Below are positions 35,176 to 44,984 of a stretch of DNA of 57,993 bases, in pieces. A program made the position numbers and the translations under genes. The notes below the pieces were generated by a model. It was not told the origin of the DNA, ran no database searches, and was given only the letters and a program-made list of their open reading frames with translations. The stretch is from Thermoguttaceae bacterium. GTDB taxonomy: Bacteria > Planctomycetota > Planctomycetia > Pirellulales > Thermoguttaceae. How positions within the stretch are numbered: the stretch's first letter is position 1; each line of letters opens with the position of its first letter. The stretch lies in assembly GCA_025062105.1 (NCBI GenBank), contig JANXAQ010000236.1, positions 1-57,993 on the forward strand, read 5' to 3'.

Positions 35176-38100
35176 TTACTGATCGATTGCAGGAGCCTCT
35201 TGGTGGAGCAGATCTTTTATGACCATTTCAATTTGCTGCTCTATCAAAGTTGCTGGTTGATCTTGCAGAACTAGGCGGTGGGCTGATCGGGCAAGCTCAG
35301 CCAGTTGCTGGTGCCGAGCATTTCGAGGGTCAAACCGTCTAAGAGGAATCCAGCGCAGCATCCCCGGCGAAGCGAATCCTTTACTGCCCGGGAGGCTAAC
35401 GGCTTCGACCAACTGGTTGACCCACCGACTATTAAGCAAGGCCGATAAATAGTAGGCTTCTTGGGCGGTTTGGGTGGGGATCAAACAGCAGGTTTCTTGG
35501 GGCACAATGGGTCGAGGACCCCAGGGGGTCTCTATTGGCTGTAGCACCGCGGCTCGAAGCTGTCGATCCATCCGCCGCCAAACCACCTTGAAGGCACTGA
35601 GCGTATAAAGGCCCACGTTATAGAGCGAATAGAAGGGGGCATGTGGCTGATAACGTTGGTAGGCGGCCCGGCGTCGAAGCCGATCTTCCCACCGCTGTAA
35701 ATACCGCCAGACTGCCGGGCAATACTCCTGTAGCCAAGTGGGTTCTAAGCCACGCCGCCGCTGCGGGTCCTGGACTAAAAGGATCCAGCAGGAAGGCTGA
35801 GCGTGCCAACGGTGCACATCTTGCCAACGAACCAACGGAAAAAGTAAATCCGGCTCTAGAACTAGGCTTTCAGTACCTTCATCCGGAAGGCTAGTCGGTG
35901 GGCTGACCTGGAGCGAGGTTTTACTTGATGGGCAGTTAGGCAGCCAATGAGCCAGGCTGCTTATCTTCGGTTTCCGGTCGCAGGAACCCAAATCCTCCCG
36001 AGTGTCCGGGGTTGGTCCACTAGAGCAACTGCCACTGAGAGATTTCCGGCCTTGGGGATTCCGTTTCCATGGCCGGAGCCGGACTTTGCCATCCTCTAGG
36101 CCCAGCAGTTCAAACCAGAAGATCTCATTGGCTCCTCCGGTGTTAGCCCCTAGATAGGCCACATAGTCAGCCGGTCCTAGCCAGTCTTGGCAGCTTTTAG
36201 TCTTTGGAGTGGATGCTGGAGTGTCGGCTGCCGTCTGAATCGAAGCAGGCCGAACCCGCCAAGGGGAACAGGGGCGATCTGTTTGGATCGGCTCGGCCAA
36301 GCACAACTCCGCTTCGGTAGCACCGACCGGTTCTAGGTACAGGAGTGTTTGTTCTGGATGGGTTGCGGCTGGGGTATCCATCGGCTTTGGAAGTTGGGCT
36401 AGTCGTCGTCGCCAATACCGGACCGGATAAACCGTCGGCTCCCCCTTTTGAAGGACTAAAACAATAGTCCGTTGATTGGAATTGGCGAAGAGCCGAAATG
36501 CGGAAAAATCCTCCACTTCTAGCACTTTCAGCGGTGTGCCGTCCGGTAAACGGAACCTGCGGAAGCCGTCGCCGGCACCCTGGGTGTGCAGCAGGCTGTT
36601 GGGCAGCAAGAAGGCTAATCGGCCGGCTGGTTTCAGATACCGATCGGCGGTTACATAAGTGATTAGGGCGGCCAAGTCTTTTTTGGCCCCGCCCAGCCGC
36701 CCCTCTTTAGCCGACAATGAAAACAATCCATAATGCCGCCACAACGGCTCAGTAAACTGCCGATAGGCAGGTTCCAAATGATCCCACACCAGCCAAGGGG
36801 GATTCCCCACTACAAAATCGAATGTAGGGGTTTTAGAAGGGCGGACAACTGAACTGCCTGGTTGAGCCGAAAGAATTAAAGCTGAGGATAGGTATGGTGT
36901 CCGTGCTCTATTGGTCTGGTCGCATAACCCAATCTGTTTGCCTAGACCGAAATGTTCGGTAGGAGGATTCGATGCTCCAGGTGTGAGGGGGGAATCGAGA
37001 CGGTCTTCAGAGCAACCAGTCAGTAGGGGTTCGGTCAGTAGGGAATCGGGTTGGAGGAGGTCCTGAAGGAAAATGGGTATCTGGCTTGGCAGATTCAGGT
37101 CCATCCAAGGCCCTAGGGCTATTAGCCAATTCGCCCGTGCCGCCAAGACCGCCAACCCATTTCGATCCCAGCCTACGATCCGCTCTGTTGCCTGCAAAAT
37201 CCAGTCTGGCGGGTGCCAGGCCTTCTCTGATGAGGAACAACAAGCTGCTGTTGGATCCGAACAACGGGGCGGTCGGGAAGAAGCCGAAGCTAGGTGTTTA
37301 TTTTTCCATGATATATAAAGAGCCGCCATCAAAAAGCTGCCTGATCCGCAGGCAGGGTCCAAAAACCGACCACTTTGTAGGCCCTGATAACCGGCTAACC
37401 GGACCACATGCCGGGCCAAACTGTCTGCTGTGGCATATTCGCCCCACCGCCGGCGCCCGGCTTCTGGCAACAGGGTTTGATAAAGCTGCTGAAAATGGTC
37501 TCGGAAGACTTGCTCCGCCCATCCGTCCGGCATCTCTGTGGGATTGGCCACAGTAGAGCCGGTCCCGGTAGGTATCCTCTGTAGTAGGCCGGCCAATCCG
37601 CTAGATGTACGAAATTTTATTTCAGAAATATTACTTTGTACATTTTTTGGAAGCTTCTTCCTAACAGCTCTGCCTAGTTGGGTTCGCTCCTCTTCTGCTT
37701 CCCCAATCCAGGAATTGCTCCAGTGCTGAAGGATATCGAGCAGCTGAGTGTGAATCGGGGAAACCACTTCCTTGAAAAACCTCTGATGTGATCGGGTCGG
37801 CAGATGCAGGTACCAACCAAACAGATTTTCTCTATCCAGTCCGAGCAACCGACCTACAGCAGTTTGGCCTTGCTCCAGGGCCTGCCACTGTTGCAGATTG
37901 GGCATACCCGCAAGTTCATGTCTAGGGCAGGCCCTGGTTATATCAAGCCATATTTGCGCTGTCAGCTTCACCACGAGAGCAAAATAGCTTTGGACGGCCA
38001 GAAAGAGTTCCGCCCCGCCTGCTTCCAGGTTCCCCTTATCCATCTTGTATTTCCGGCCCAACTGATTCCAAATTGGACGATTTTTTTCTTCTAAGCTGGG

Positions 38101-38286
38101 TGGTGCACTCCCGCAGGTTGCCCACTGGGTAAAAAGCTTCTCTCGGTGGCCTCTAGCCAGTCGATGGAAAGCCCGGTGCAGACAGCCGATTGCCCTCCGT
38201 GCCAACTCTGAACCGGCCCCCAATCGTCTGGCCAGTAAGTGTCCCAACCTGCTTTGCTTCGAATGCCAGTTTTCTATGATCGGCAT
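35176..38286 (-). CDS. Large N6-adenine DNA methyltransferase (Eco57I/TaqI-like)
   Basis: A 1036-residue Eco57I-class enzyme, probably methylating adenine in DNA. The SAM-binding motif I is LDPACGSGSF near residue 310, and after a 190-residue segment with WDRNGLAVLAARANWLIALG comes the catalytic motif IV in FVVGNPPWLVWDH near 495, followed by YVTADRYLKPAGRLAFLLPN. The C-terminal half resembles TaqI-type target recognition domains (FKVVWRRMDRQLRA, LLNSRWVNQLVEAVSLPGS). About 280 helical residues precede the methylase fold. No PD-(D/E)XK nuclease motif was recognised, and no restriction, helicase or toxin gene is adjacent, so it could be a solitary methyltransferase or the remains of a restriction or DISARM/BREX-like system. 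I prefer ATG 38286 with GGAGGAGG upstream; GTG 38325 lacks a site. Confidence 0.85.
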   Translation of the reverse strand: MPIIENWHSKQSRLGHLLARRLGAGSELARRAIGCLHRAFHRLARGHREKLFTQWATCGSAPPSLEEKNRPIWNQLGRKYKMDKGNLEAGGAELFLAVQSYFALVVKLTAQIWLDITRACPRHELAGMPNLQQWQALEQGQTAVGRLLGLDRENLFGWYLHLPTRSHQRFFKEVVSPIHTQLLDILQHWSNSWIGEAEEERTQLGRAVRKKLPKNVQSNISEIKFRTSSGLAGLLQRIPTGTGSTVANPTEMPDGWAEQVFRDHFQQLYQTLLPEAGRRRWGEYATADSLARHVVRLAGYQGLQSGRFLDPACGSGSFLMAALYISWKNKHLASASSRPPRCSDPTAACCSSSEKAWHPPDWILQATERIVGWDRNGLAVLAARANWLIALGPWMDLNLPSQIPIFLQDLLQPDSLLTEPLLTGCSEDRLDSPLTPGASNPPTEHFGLGKQIGLCDQTNRARTPYLSSALILSAQPGSSVVRPSKTPTFDFVVGNPPWLVWDHLEPAYRQFTEPLWRHYGLFSLSAKEGRLGGAKKDLAALITYVTADRYLKPAGRLAFLLPNSLLHTQGAGDGFRRFRLPDGTPLKVLEVEDFSAFRLFANSNQRTIVLVLQKGEPTVYPVRYWRRRLAQLPKPMDTPAATHPEQTLLYLEPVGATEAELCLAEPIQTDRPCSPWRVRPASIQTAADTPASTPKTKSCQDWLGPADYVAYLGANTGGANEIFWFELLGLEDGKVRLRPWKRNPQGRKSLSGSCSSGPTPDTREDLGSCDRKPKISSLAHWLPNCPSSKTSLQVSPPTSLPDEGTESLVLEPDLLFPLVRWQDVHRWHAQPSCWILLVQDPQRRRGLEPTWLQEYCPAVWRYLQRWEDRLRRRAAYQRYQPHAPFYSLYNVGLYTLSAFKVVWRRMDRQLRAAVLQPIETPWGPRPIVPQETCCLIPTQTAQEAYYLSALLNSRWVNQLVEAVSLPGSKGFASPGMLRWIPLRRFDPRNARHQQLAELARSAHRLVLQDQPATLIEQQIEMVIKDLLHQEAPAIDQ

Positions 38287-39017
38287 TGGACGCCCAGTAA
38301 CCTCCTCCCATGGGGCTTTTGGCACAAAAAAGAGAGCTCAACAAAATCCTGAACATATCGTGAACTTCATGGACTTTTCATCGGAACCTCTGTAAAAATC
38401 TGAACATATAGTTAACTTCATGACCTTTCGATTCTTAGGCCCTCCCGTTCTCCTAGTCGAACATCTACTATCGATTTGGGCGCTAGCAATGCTAGCAACT
38501 CTATATGCTGGGGTAAAAGGAGGACAAGCCAAAATAGTATAAAAATATCCTCCTTGAATTATGCAGAGGTTCCCATCCTAGAGGAACCACTGCCAAATCC
38601 TGAACATATAGTTAACTTCGGGAATTTTTGATTTTCTAGCTGTTCAGTCGTCCTACCAGGACAGCTACTATTTATTGGACCCTTATTGGACGCTAGCAAT
38701 GCTGGTATCGCCATTGTGTTATAGGGAGGACAAGGCAAAATGGCATAAAAACATCACCTTTGAATTCTGCAGAAGGTCCTATAGGTGTTCGGCTTTTTTA
38801 GCCGAACAGCTACTAGCTCTTGGCTGCGAGCAATGCTGGCAACCGTATATATTCGGTTAAGGGGAGGGTAAGCAAATATAGTACAAGAATATGTCAATTG
38901 AATTATGTATATATTGCCAAATTGGGCGTACCCACGAACAGAACAAGAGTGTCTTTCGGAATCCGGGGGATAGCTTTGGGAGTCTCCCATCCGTGCCGTT
39001 AGGCTTGGTGGAAGGAA
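38287..39017. repeat. Run of family B copies upstream of the methyltransferase
   Basis: 38338-38382 is a B fragment. 38383-38573 is a complete copy with TSD CATC (38379-38382 and 38574-38577), so it sits in the older fragment. 38583-38779 is another copy (GGAACCACTGCCAAATCC to CTGCAGAAGGTCC). 38785-38920 is the centre of a fourth. 38921-39017 shows nothing recognisable. Confidence 0.8.
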
Positions 39018-41309
39018 TTATGGTTTAGTTTTTGGCAGTTTTGGCCGGGCCCCGGATTGGATGCGTTGGATCCAGTCTTTGGCGATATTGACTAGGGGAC
39101 TACCGGGATATTTGTTCAAAAGGTCTTTGAGCGTAGCGACGGCCCGGTCGGTTTGTCCACGGCTCCAATCGCATTCGGCAGCCAGCAGCATCAGTTGATC
39201 TGCGTAAGGGGCGTCTGGGGCAGCTGTTTGCAGTTGTTCGTTCAGGGCTAAGACCTGATCGTACATCCGTCGGGCAGCCCAATACCGGGCATACAATAGA
39301 TGGAGATAGCCGGCTAGTTTTTCCGTGGGAAAATCCTGTTGCCATTGGCGTAATTGAGCCGCGGCACGCTCCAGTTGGCCTGTTTTAAGGAACTCTTCGG
39401 TTGATCGACTATGGGCGCCCATCCAGGCGGTTCGCTCGGCGTGAGCTTTGTAGGTGCCGAGCACTTCTTCGGCCTTGGCGTAGGCTTGGCGAGCTTTAGG
39501 GCCTTGGCCGGTGGCCGCATAGTAATCCCCCCAGACGGTGTGCAATCGACTGGCTGCTAGGCCGGTTTTGGTCTCTGCCAGAAGTTTATCGGCCTGTTCC
39601 AGCAGTGGTTTAGCCTTATCGGGTTGGACCAGATCGGTAATGGCAATATCAGCAGCTTCCACTAAGCAATGGCCTTGCATGGAAGGGGTTTTGATTTTGG
39701 CGGCTGCTCCTTGCCAGATGCGAAGGGCCAATTGGCTATCACCCAACTGATCCCGAGCCATTGGGCCAACCACCCGCACCAGATTATACAAATCCGCATC
39801 CTCTGAGACGGGTGATTCGGCCAGAAAGGGCGCCTGACCAGCTTTGACTGCTTTTTGAATCCAGGGCCGAACCGCTTCCCGCATCTTCGCCACCAGTTCC
39901 GGTGTCAATTGAATGGTTGGACTAGTACCTTCTTCGGGATTGGCTGGAACGGCTGGTTCAAAGGCAGCAGCGACCTGATCCGCCTTTGTTTGATAAACCA
40001 AAACCAGTTGCCGAAGCGATGCCGCATCTAATTTGCTGGCGTCATACGTGTCCAAAATCGGCAGACATTGGTCCAGGGTGGGGAGGTTCTTTTCATCCCG
40101 TCGGGTCAGGACCGGCCGGTCGATATAGATGCGGTTAGCGATTTCTAGAGGTTTGCCAGTTCGTCGTCCCGGCCCCAATTTCACCGTATAAAGGCCAGGT
40201 CGAAGATACACATGATAAAGATGATTTTCTTGGGCGGTTTGGCCGTCGCCGAAATCCCAGCGAGCTAATCCCCCGCCGGTAAGCGCCGCCGGCGATATAT
40301 CTTTAAATTCCACGACAATTAACGGTTCCTCGGAATCCGGCAAAGGAACATCCGCCCGAATCGTAAACTGAAAATCAGGAAACAGTTTCGCATCTTTCAT
40401 TTGCACTGGACCTGGCGTGGCTCGGCCTACCGAATGCGCCCGAAACACTTCCGGCGGAATCTGAGAGGGTTTGGGTTTGTCGGGAGGACCAGGCGACGGC
40501 TCCCAAGCGGCCACCATGATCGCCGAATCCCCAACCGCCACATGGTAATACTCAAATTTGTATGCCCCTGGTTTTAGCTGAATCTCCTTGCGAAGGCCGG
40601 GGCGGGCCTGATAATGCGGCCCATGCACGCCAGGATGCGAAACCACTTCTTTGCCGTCGATCAAAAGGAAACTGGCGTCCTGGCTGGAGGTGAAGAAGCC
40701 ATAAGTGCCCGGCTGACTAATATGCAAATAGCCACTATACCGACTCAAGAAAGGCCCCGGCTTCAAACTGAACGGATTGCCTGCATGGAACACGCCTTCC
40801 ACATAATCGCTGCCGATCCGTTCGGAAGATTCGAAAGCCTTTCGCACCGAATCCAACTGATGAGGATTGCAGTCCTTGTATTTACGAGTCTCCAGCAGCA
40901 GACCGTCTCGGTTGGTCCAGGCCGGCACAGCCGCCCCCTCCGGCGGATTGCCCCCGTAGAAAATCTCGTAGGTGGTTTGACCGGAGACCGTTTCAAAGGC
41001 CAATCGGCAAAAATCGCCCGGCCCCAGTTGCAGGATCCGGGTAGGGACGGGTTTGTTCGTCCCCCGGCAAAACACCAGCACATTAGTCCCTTCGGCATTA
41101 ATCTGCCCGTGGTGGTAAAACTCCACTACGATAATCGGCCGAACCTCTGCCGGGGTAAGCACTACCGTACGGACCGATTGGAACTCGGTGCCTGCGCGTT
41201 TGAAGCTCTGGGCAAGGACTTCAGCTCCTCCTATTCCTAATCCCACAGCCCAAAAGAACCAAAACATCCTGAAACCTGTGCTGACTCTGCAATGGCTACT
41301 TGGTGGCAT
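39018..41309 (-). CDS. Secreted PA14/PKD-domain protein with helical repeats
   Basis: A 763-residue secreted protein. A signal peptide of about 34 residues (MFWFFWAVGLGIGGAEVLAQ core) is followed by an unassigned region, a PA14-like carbohydrate-binding domain near 155-275 (YSGYLHISQPGTYGFFTSSQ, ASFLLIDGKEVVSHPG, LKPGAYKFEYYHV), and a PKD-like domain near 330-400 (RWDFGDGQTAQ, PGLYTVKL). The C-terminal 250 residues form TPR-like helical repeats (AKPLLEQADKLLAETKTG, LHTVWGDYYAATGQGPKARQ). It may bind polysaccharide at the cell surface; no catalytic motif is visible. ATG 41309 has AAAGGAG six bases upstream, better than the GTG-type extension to 41339. It is 225 bp downstream of the sulfatase gene, on the same strand. 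Confidence 0.85.
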   Translation of the reverse strand: MPPSSHCRVSTGFRMFWFFWAVGLGIGGAEVLAQSFKRAGTEFQSVRTVVLTPAEVRPIIVVEFYHHGQINAEGTNVLVFCRGTNKPVPTRILQLGPGDFCRLAFETVSGQTTYEIFYGGNPPEGAAVPAWTNRDGLLLETRKYKDCNPHQLDSVRKAFESSERIGSDYVEGVFHAGNPFSLKPGPFLSRYSGYLHISQPGTYGFFTSSQDASFLLIDGKEVVSHPGVHGPHYQARPGLRKEIQLKPGAYKFEYYHVAVGDSAIMVAAWEPSPGPPDKPKPSQIPPEVFRAHSVGRATPGPVQMKDAKLFPDFQFTIRADVPLPDSEEPLIVVEFKDISPAALTGGGLARWDFGDGQTAQENHLYHVYLRPGLYTVKLGPGRRTGKPLEIANRIYIDRPVLTRRDEKNLPTLDQCLPILDTYDASKLDAASLRQLVLVYQTKADQVAAAFEPAVPANPEEGTSPTIQLTPELVAKMREAVRPWIQKAVKAGQAPFLAESPVSEDADLYNLVRVVGPMARDQLGDSQLALRIWQGAAAKIKTPSMQGHCLVEAADIAITDLVQPDKAKPLLEQADKLLAETKTGLAASRLHTVWGDYYAATGQGPKARQAYAKAEEVLGTYKAHAERTAWMGAHSRSTEEFLKTGQLERAAAQLRQWQQDFPTEKLAGYLHLLYARYWAARRMYDQVLALNEQLQTAAPDAPYADQLMLLAAECDWSRGQTDRAVATLKDLLNKYPGSPLVNIAKDWIQRIQSGARPKLPKTKP

Positions 41310-41534
41310 CGAAAGCTCCTTTCTACTTCGCCTCTTCAAACCCCGCTCGTTTTTTCTTATTTTACCAGAGCAGAGGAGTTAACGCACAGACAGTCCAGAG
41401 CCAGCGGGAGAGAACATTTAACATTTCCGCCCAATCCCCCAAATACGGTTCTACTTTAATTCCGCTACCAAGAGTATATTTCCTCAGCTGCCCAGGACAA
41501 ACAGGCAAAATCGCCACCCTACTAGATACAATGC
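41310..41534. other. Spacer between sulfatase and PA14/PKD gene
   Basis: No repeat or gene recognised in these 225 bp. The promoter of the PA14/PKD gene could be here, or the two genes may be one transcript. Confidence 0.3.
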
Positions 41535-43796
41535 TCAACCAGTCCCACTACTCCCAAAGGATTTGGCCTTGGGGTGAGAGCCTTTGACTTTGGGATTCGG
41601 CTTGGGCGGCTGCCAATCCGGGCCGAGGATCACAGACAGAAGGCGTTCTACATAATCGTTGGCTCGATCTGGGGCCTTTGGGTCTTTCAAGGGGAGCCTT
41701 CGAAGGGCGGGGTAAATTGGTTCGGCTTTTCGGCCCAAAGCGTCGATTACGTTCAGCGTGAAGGTGGCTAGATATGCGCCATTGGTTTCCGGCGAAGCAT
41801 GGGCTTGGAGGGTTTGGAGGACTTTGGGGAGATCTTCCGCCTCCCCATAAAGGCCCAAGGCCCAGGCGGCTACCACCCGTACACTGGGAGATTCATCCCC
41901 TAGAGCTTGCCAGAGATCAGTTCTAGCAGTCCGGACTGCCTGTTGGCCTCGGATCAGCAAGCCCATGGCCGCCCAATACCGAATGCCGCTATCGGCGTCT
42001 TTCAGACCAATCTGAAGTTGGGGTACCGCTTCGGCCGTACGCTGGGCCGCCAGTTCTGCCATTGCCAAAATCCGTTCCAACGGATAAGCCTTTTGGTCAT
42101 GGCCGAACTCGTAAAGTCTTCGGTCTCCTGCCCGCCGATGCATCTCCGCTTCGCTCAAAAACCCTAAGTCCCGAACCTGCAAGATATGTTGCCGAAGAGC
42201 CTGCCGCAGCTCCTGCAAAATGGGGACATAAGAGGGTAAGTCGGCCAAATTCCGGATACAATGTGGGTCCGTTTGGAGGTCATAGAGCTCTTCGGGAGGT
42301 TTGGGTTGCCAGAAGACGGCCTGTTCCGGGCGAAGTTTGCCTTCTTCAAACAGCTTCCGCCAAACCACCGTAGTAGGCGTCTGGAACATATAGCCGACAT
42401 GTTCCCCCTGGATCCGATGCGGCATGTAGTTTCGGATATATAGATACCGCTGATTCCGGACCGCTCGCGACATATCGTATCGTTCATCCATCCGACCTCG
42501 GAAGCCGAATAGATACTTTTGTTCCTGCCCGACGAATGGCCCCATAAATGCCTGTCCATGCATCCACTGCGGCGGTTGCACCCCTACCAGGCTCAGAAGC
42601 GTCGGGGCTAGATCCACGAAACTGACCAGCCGATCCGATACCCCACCCGGTCGGTACTCCTTGGGCGCCAGATGCCGAAACTTTTCCGGCACATACACAA
42701 TCAGCGGCACATGCAGCCCCTCGTTATAAAGCCAGCGTTTGTGCCTGGGCATGCCACAGCCGTGGTCGCTATAGAAAAAGACGATTGTTTCATCGACCAA
42801 ACCGGCCTGATGCAGTTCTTCCAGGATCTGGCCTGCTTGGGTGTCCATCTGGCTGATGCGATCGTAGTACTGTGCCCAGTCATGGCGAACTTCCGGGGTA
42901 TCAGGATGGTAGGGCGGCACCGGCGCTTTGGCCGGATCGTGCTGGAGGGTGTGGGGCCGGTTTCGAATCTGGCTTTCATGCGTGATAGTCAAATTGAAGA
43001 TAGCAAAAAACGGCTGTCCCGGCCGACGATTCTTCCAATGGGCCGTGGGGGAAGAATCGTCCCAGACACCCGACGGCTTGGTAAGATTGTAGTCCTCTTT
43101 GCTATTATTGGTGCAGTAGTAGCCTTGCTCCCGGAGAAACTGAGGATACATTTTCATCCAATCGGGCATCGGGACTTCGCTCCGCATGTGCTCTGCGCCC
43201 AGACTGGTAGGATAGACACCGGTAATGATGGCTGTTCTGGCCGGTGCACAGACCGGACCATTGGACCAGCAGACCCGATAGCGCAGCCCCTGGGCAGCTA
43301 GCCGATCTAAGTTCGGCGTCTGGGCGTACGTGTCGCCGTAGCAGCCCAAGTGCGGCCCCATATCCTCACAGGTAATCCACAGGATGTTGGGGCGATGGAG
43401 GCGGTTTTGTGGTTGGCTGGCGTATGTGCCTGCCCCGGCTTTTTTGTAGGCAATTGTCCGCAGGACCGGATCGTGGGTGGGTTCCCCTCTTTGCAGGGCA
43501 CAGGCTCTGTTGAAAGGTTGTCCGTAGTCTGGGTAGATTGTGCCCATACTGGTCGGTTTTGTTTCAGTTTCGGTTGGGTTAGGCCTCTGACCGGAAAGGG
43601 GTTCAACCGAGCCAAGGTCACACAAAAAGCCTTTAGGATTTTTTCCCTCTGTTGGCTGCAAAGTCTCCGAAATCGCCACCGACAGAAAAACACCCAAAAG
43701 AAAAGTCAGCTTTCGAGGAGTGCTCTCCAGGTAAGGGAGCCGGCAGCTTTTAGGGAAATTACTTCTGCTACCCCAAAAAGAATTACCAAAAACCAT
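41535..43796 (-). CDS. Secreted sulfatase with HEAT-like tail, interrupted in frame by a family D element
   Basis: A 753-residue arylsulfatase-family hydrolase (sulfate-ester or sulfamate substrate, probably of sulfated polysaccharides). The N-terminus has a signal-like segment (LTFLLGVFLSVAIS), and the sulfatase domain starts near residue 132 (RPNILWITCEDMGPHLGCYG) with metal-binding acidic residues in the YSDHGCG segment. The active-site motif is CAPAR (C-x-P-x-R), where cysteine becomes formylglycine. HEAT-like repeats follow near 600-720 (SVRVVAAWALGLYGEA). Between signal and domain, residues 62-98 are encoded entirely by a family D element on the reverse strand. GAGGAG lies about eight bases before ATG 43796; a frame back to 43913 would run into family A sequence and is unlikely. 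Confidence 0.93.
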   Translation of the reverse strand: MVFGNSFWGSRSNFPKSCRLPYLESTPRKLTFLLGVFLSVAISETLQPTEGKNPKGFLCDLGSVEPLSGQRPNPTETETKPTSMGTIYPDYGQPFNRACALQRGEPTHDPVLRTIAYKKAGAGTYASQPQNRLHRPNILWITCEDMGPHLGCYGDTYAQTPNLDRLAAQGLRYRVCWSNGPVCAPARTAIITGVYPTSLGAEHMRSEVPMPDWMKMYPQFLREQGYYCTNNSKEDYNLTKPSGVWDDSSPTAHWKNRRPGQPFFAIFNLTITHESQIRNRPHTLQHDPAKAPVPPYHPDTPEVRHDWAQYYDRISQMDTQAGQILEELHQAGLVDETIVFFYSDHGCGMPRHKRWLYNEGLHVPLIVYVPEKFRHLAPKEYRPGGVSDRLVSFVDLAPTLLSLVGVQPPQWMHGQAFMGPFVGQEQKYLFGFRGRMDERYDMSRAVRNQRYLYIRNYMPHRIQGEHVGYMFQTPTTVVWRKLFEEGKLRPEQAVFWQPKPPEELYDLQTDPHCIRNLADLPSYVPILQELRQALRQHILQVRDLGFLSEAEMHRRAGDRRLYEFGHDQKAYPLERILAMAELAAQRTAEAVPQLQIGLKDADSGIRYWAAMGLLIRGQQAVRTARTDLWQALGDESPSVRVVAAWALGLYGEAEDLPKVLQTLQAHASPETNGAYLATFTLNVIDALGRKAEPIYPALRRLPLKDPKAPDRANDYVERLLSVILGPDWQPPKPNPKVKGSHPKAKSFGSSGTG
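43503..43613 (-). mobile_element. Family D element inside the sulfatase coding sequence
   Basis: 111 bp, GGCTCTGTTGAAAGGTTG to GGGGTTCAACCGAGCC, with 9-bp flanks CAGGGCACA (43494-43502) and AAGGTCACA (43614-43622) that agree at 7 of 9 positions. Read on the coding (minus) strand it has no stop and supplies 37 residues. Confidence 0.9.
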
Positions 43797-43898
43797 AGGG
43801 AGAGCTCCTCTATCCGAAGCAATGGCCAACGTTAGGGAGTGCTTTTGGTCATAGTCGATTCCTATGGAAATATCTATTCTGAGGGAGATTCTTCTCAG

Positions 43899-44190
43899 CT
43901 CGACTTTTGCCATTTTTTGTAACTTCTTTTATTTCAAGGGGTTAGCTTTTGAGGATTCTTTGTTCAGCAATGTTCCTAACTCCAATATTCTTAAAGGGTT
44001 AGAGCATCCAAAGGGGGTGCCTCCCTAGAAAATGGCAAAAGTCGAGATTTTTTCCCATTTTTGCAAGTGCTTGTATTTCAAAGACTTAAATTTTCAGGAT
44101 TCTTTGTTCAGTAAATTTCCTAACTCCAAGATTTTCAAACGCTTAGAACATCCCACGGAGTCTGGAGCCCAGAAATTGGCAAAAGTCGAG
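43899..44190. repeat. Two family A copies joined end to end
   Basis: 43899-44046 is the first (CTCGACTTTTGCCATTTTT to AAAATGGCAAAAGTCGAG). About 44043-44190 is an A2 copy whose left end is worn and overlaps the first. They lie about 100 bp upstream of the sulfatase start. Confidence 0.82.
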
Positions 44191-44197
44191 ATTCTCA

Positions 44198-44362
44198 GAG
44201 GCTGTCCTAAAAAGCATCTTCTATGATGTGATGAAAGGAGGTTTCCTCCCTCTCAATTCCCCAGAATTCCCAAAATCCCTGTTTTTAAGAAGTGTTGAGG
44301 GTAGGAGCCGGTTGGCCACAACTCAGTGGAAACCGCCCAAATCCCAATTTCAAGACAGCCTC
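44198..44362. repeat. Family C element, TSD TCA
   Basis: GAGGCTGTCCTAAAAAGC to CAAGACAGCCTC, 165 bp, flanked by TCA at 44195-44197 and 44363-44365. Confidence 0.87.
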
Positions 44363-44984
44363 TCAGTTTTGGTTTGCTGTTGGGCTTCTGCCGAGATGTT
44401 TGGCCATTTTTGCACCTTCCCAGCGTTTGGCCAATCCTCCTAACTTAGGGGTGTATGGACTTTTCTCCTAAACGGGGATGGATGGAGGCTGACTCGGTTA
44501 AAAAGAGAAATCGCTAATACGGGTAAATGGAGATGGCTTCCATCAAAAAGCTTTTTCTTACAAGCAAGGCCTCCGGCAAAGCATTTACCAAGCAGGCCAC
44601 TGTTCTCGCCACCAATTGCCTAAAATCCCTAAAGTTTTTATTTTAACATTTTGGGGAGAGCCCAGTTTGTCTAGATTCCTTTGGAAAATCTTAACTCCCT
44701 TTTCTGGGTACCACTTTTAGTAGGTCTTTTTCTAATTTCTAGGGGGGGTCCTCCATGGGTTAGTTTTAGGATGAGGAACTAGGAAAAAAATCTGTTTCTG
44801 GGAGTACCCTTGGGAGGAGTTTTGTGGAATTTACCAGGTTTAACTATCTTCAGTAATTTTCCGATCCGGAAAAAATCCCCTAGGTTACTTGAATTCTCTG
44901 GCCGACTTGGTATGTTAGCGGAGTAAGACCGGTGGTAGTACGACCTGTGTCAGAGAGGTTCTTTTTCTTAGGAGGAGAGTATCG
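44363..44984. other. Gene-free stretch upstream of the TIGR03000 gene
   Basis: No gene or repeat recognised in 620 bp; presumably the promoter region of the gene at 44985. Confidence 0.3.

Noticed and set aside
40614..41240. 208-codon plus-strand frame opposite the PA14/PKD gene
   Set aside because: The minus-strand protein has clear domains over this region; the antisense frame has none and no ribosome site.
42672..43301. 209-codon plus-strand frame opposite the sulfatase
   Set aside because: It mirrors the sulfatase domain coding sequence; no independent support.
43797..43913. Upstream extension of the sulfatase to 43913
   Set aside because: It would begin inside the family A terminus; the ATG at 43796 has a good GAGGAG site and leads directly to the signal peptide.
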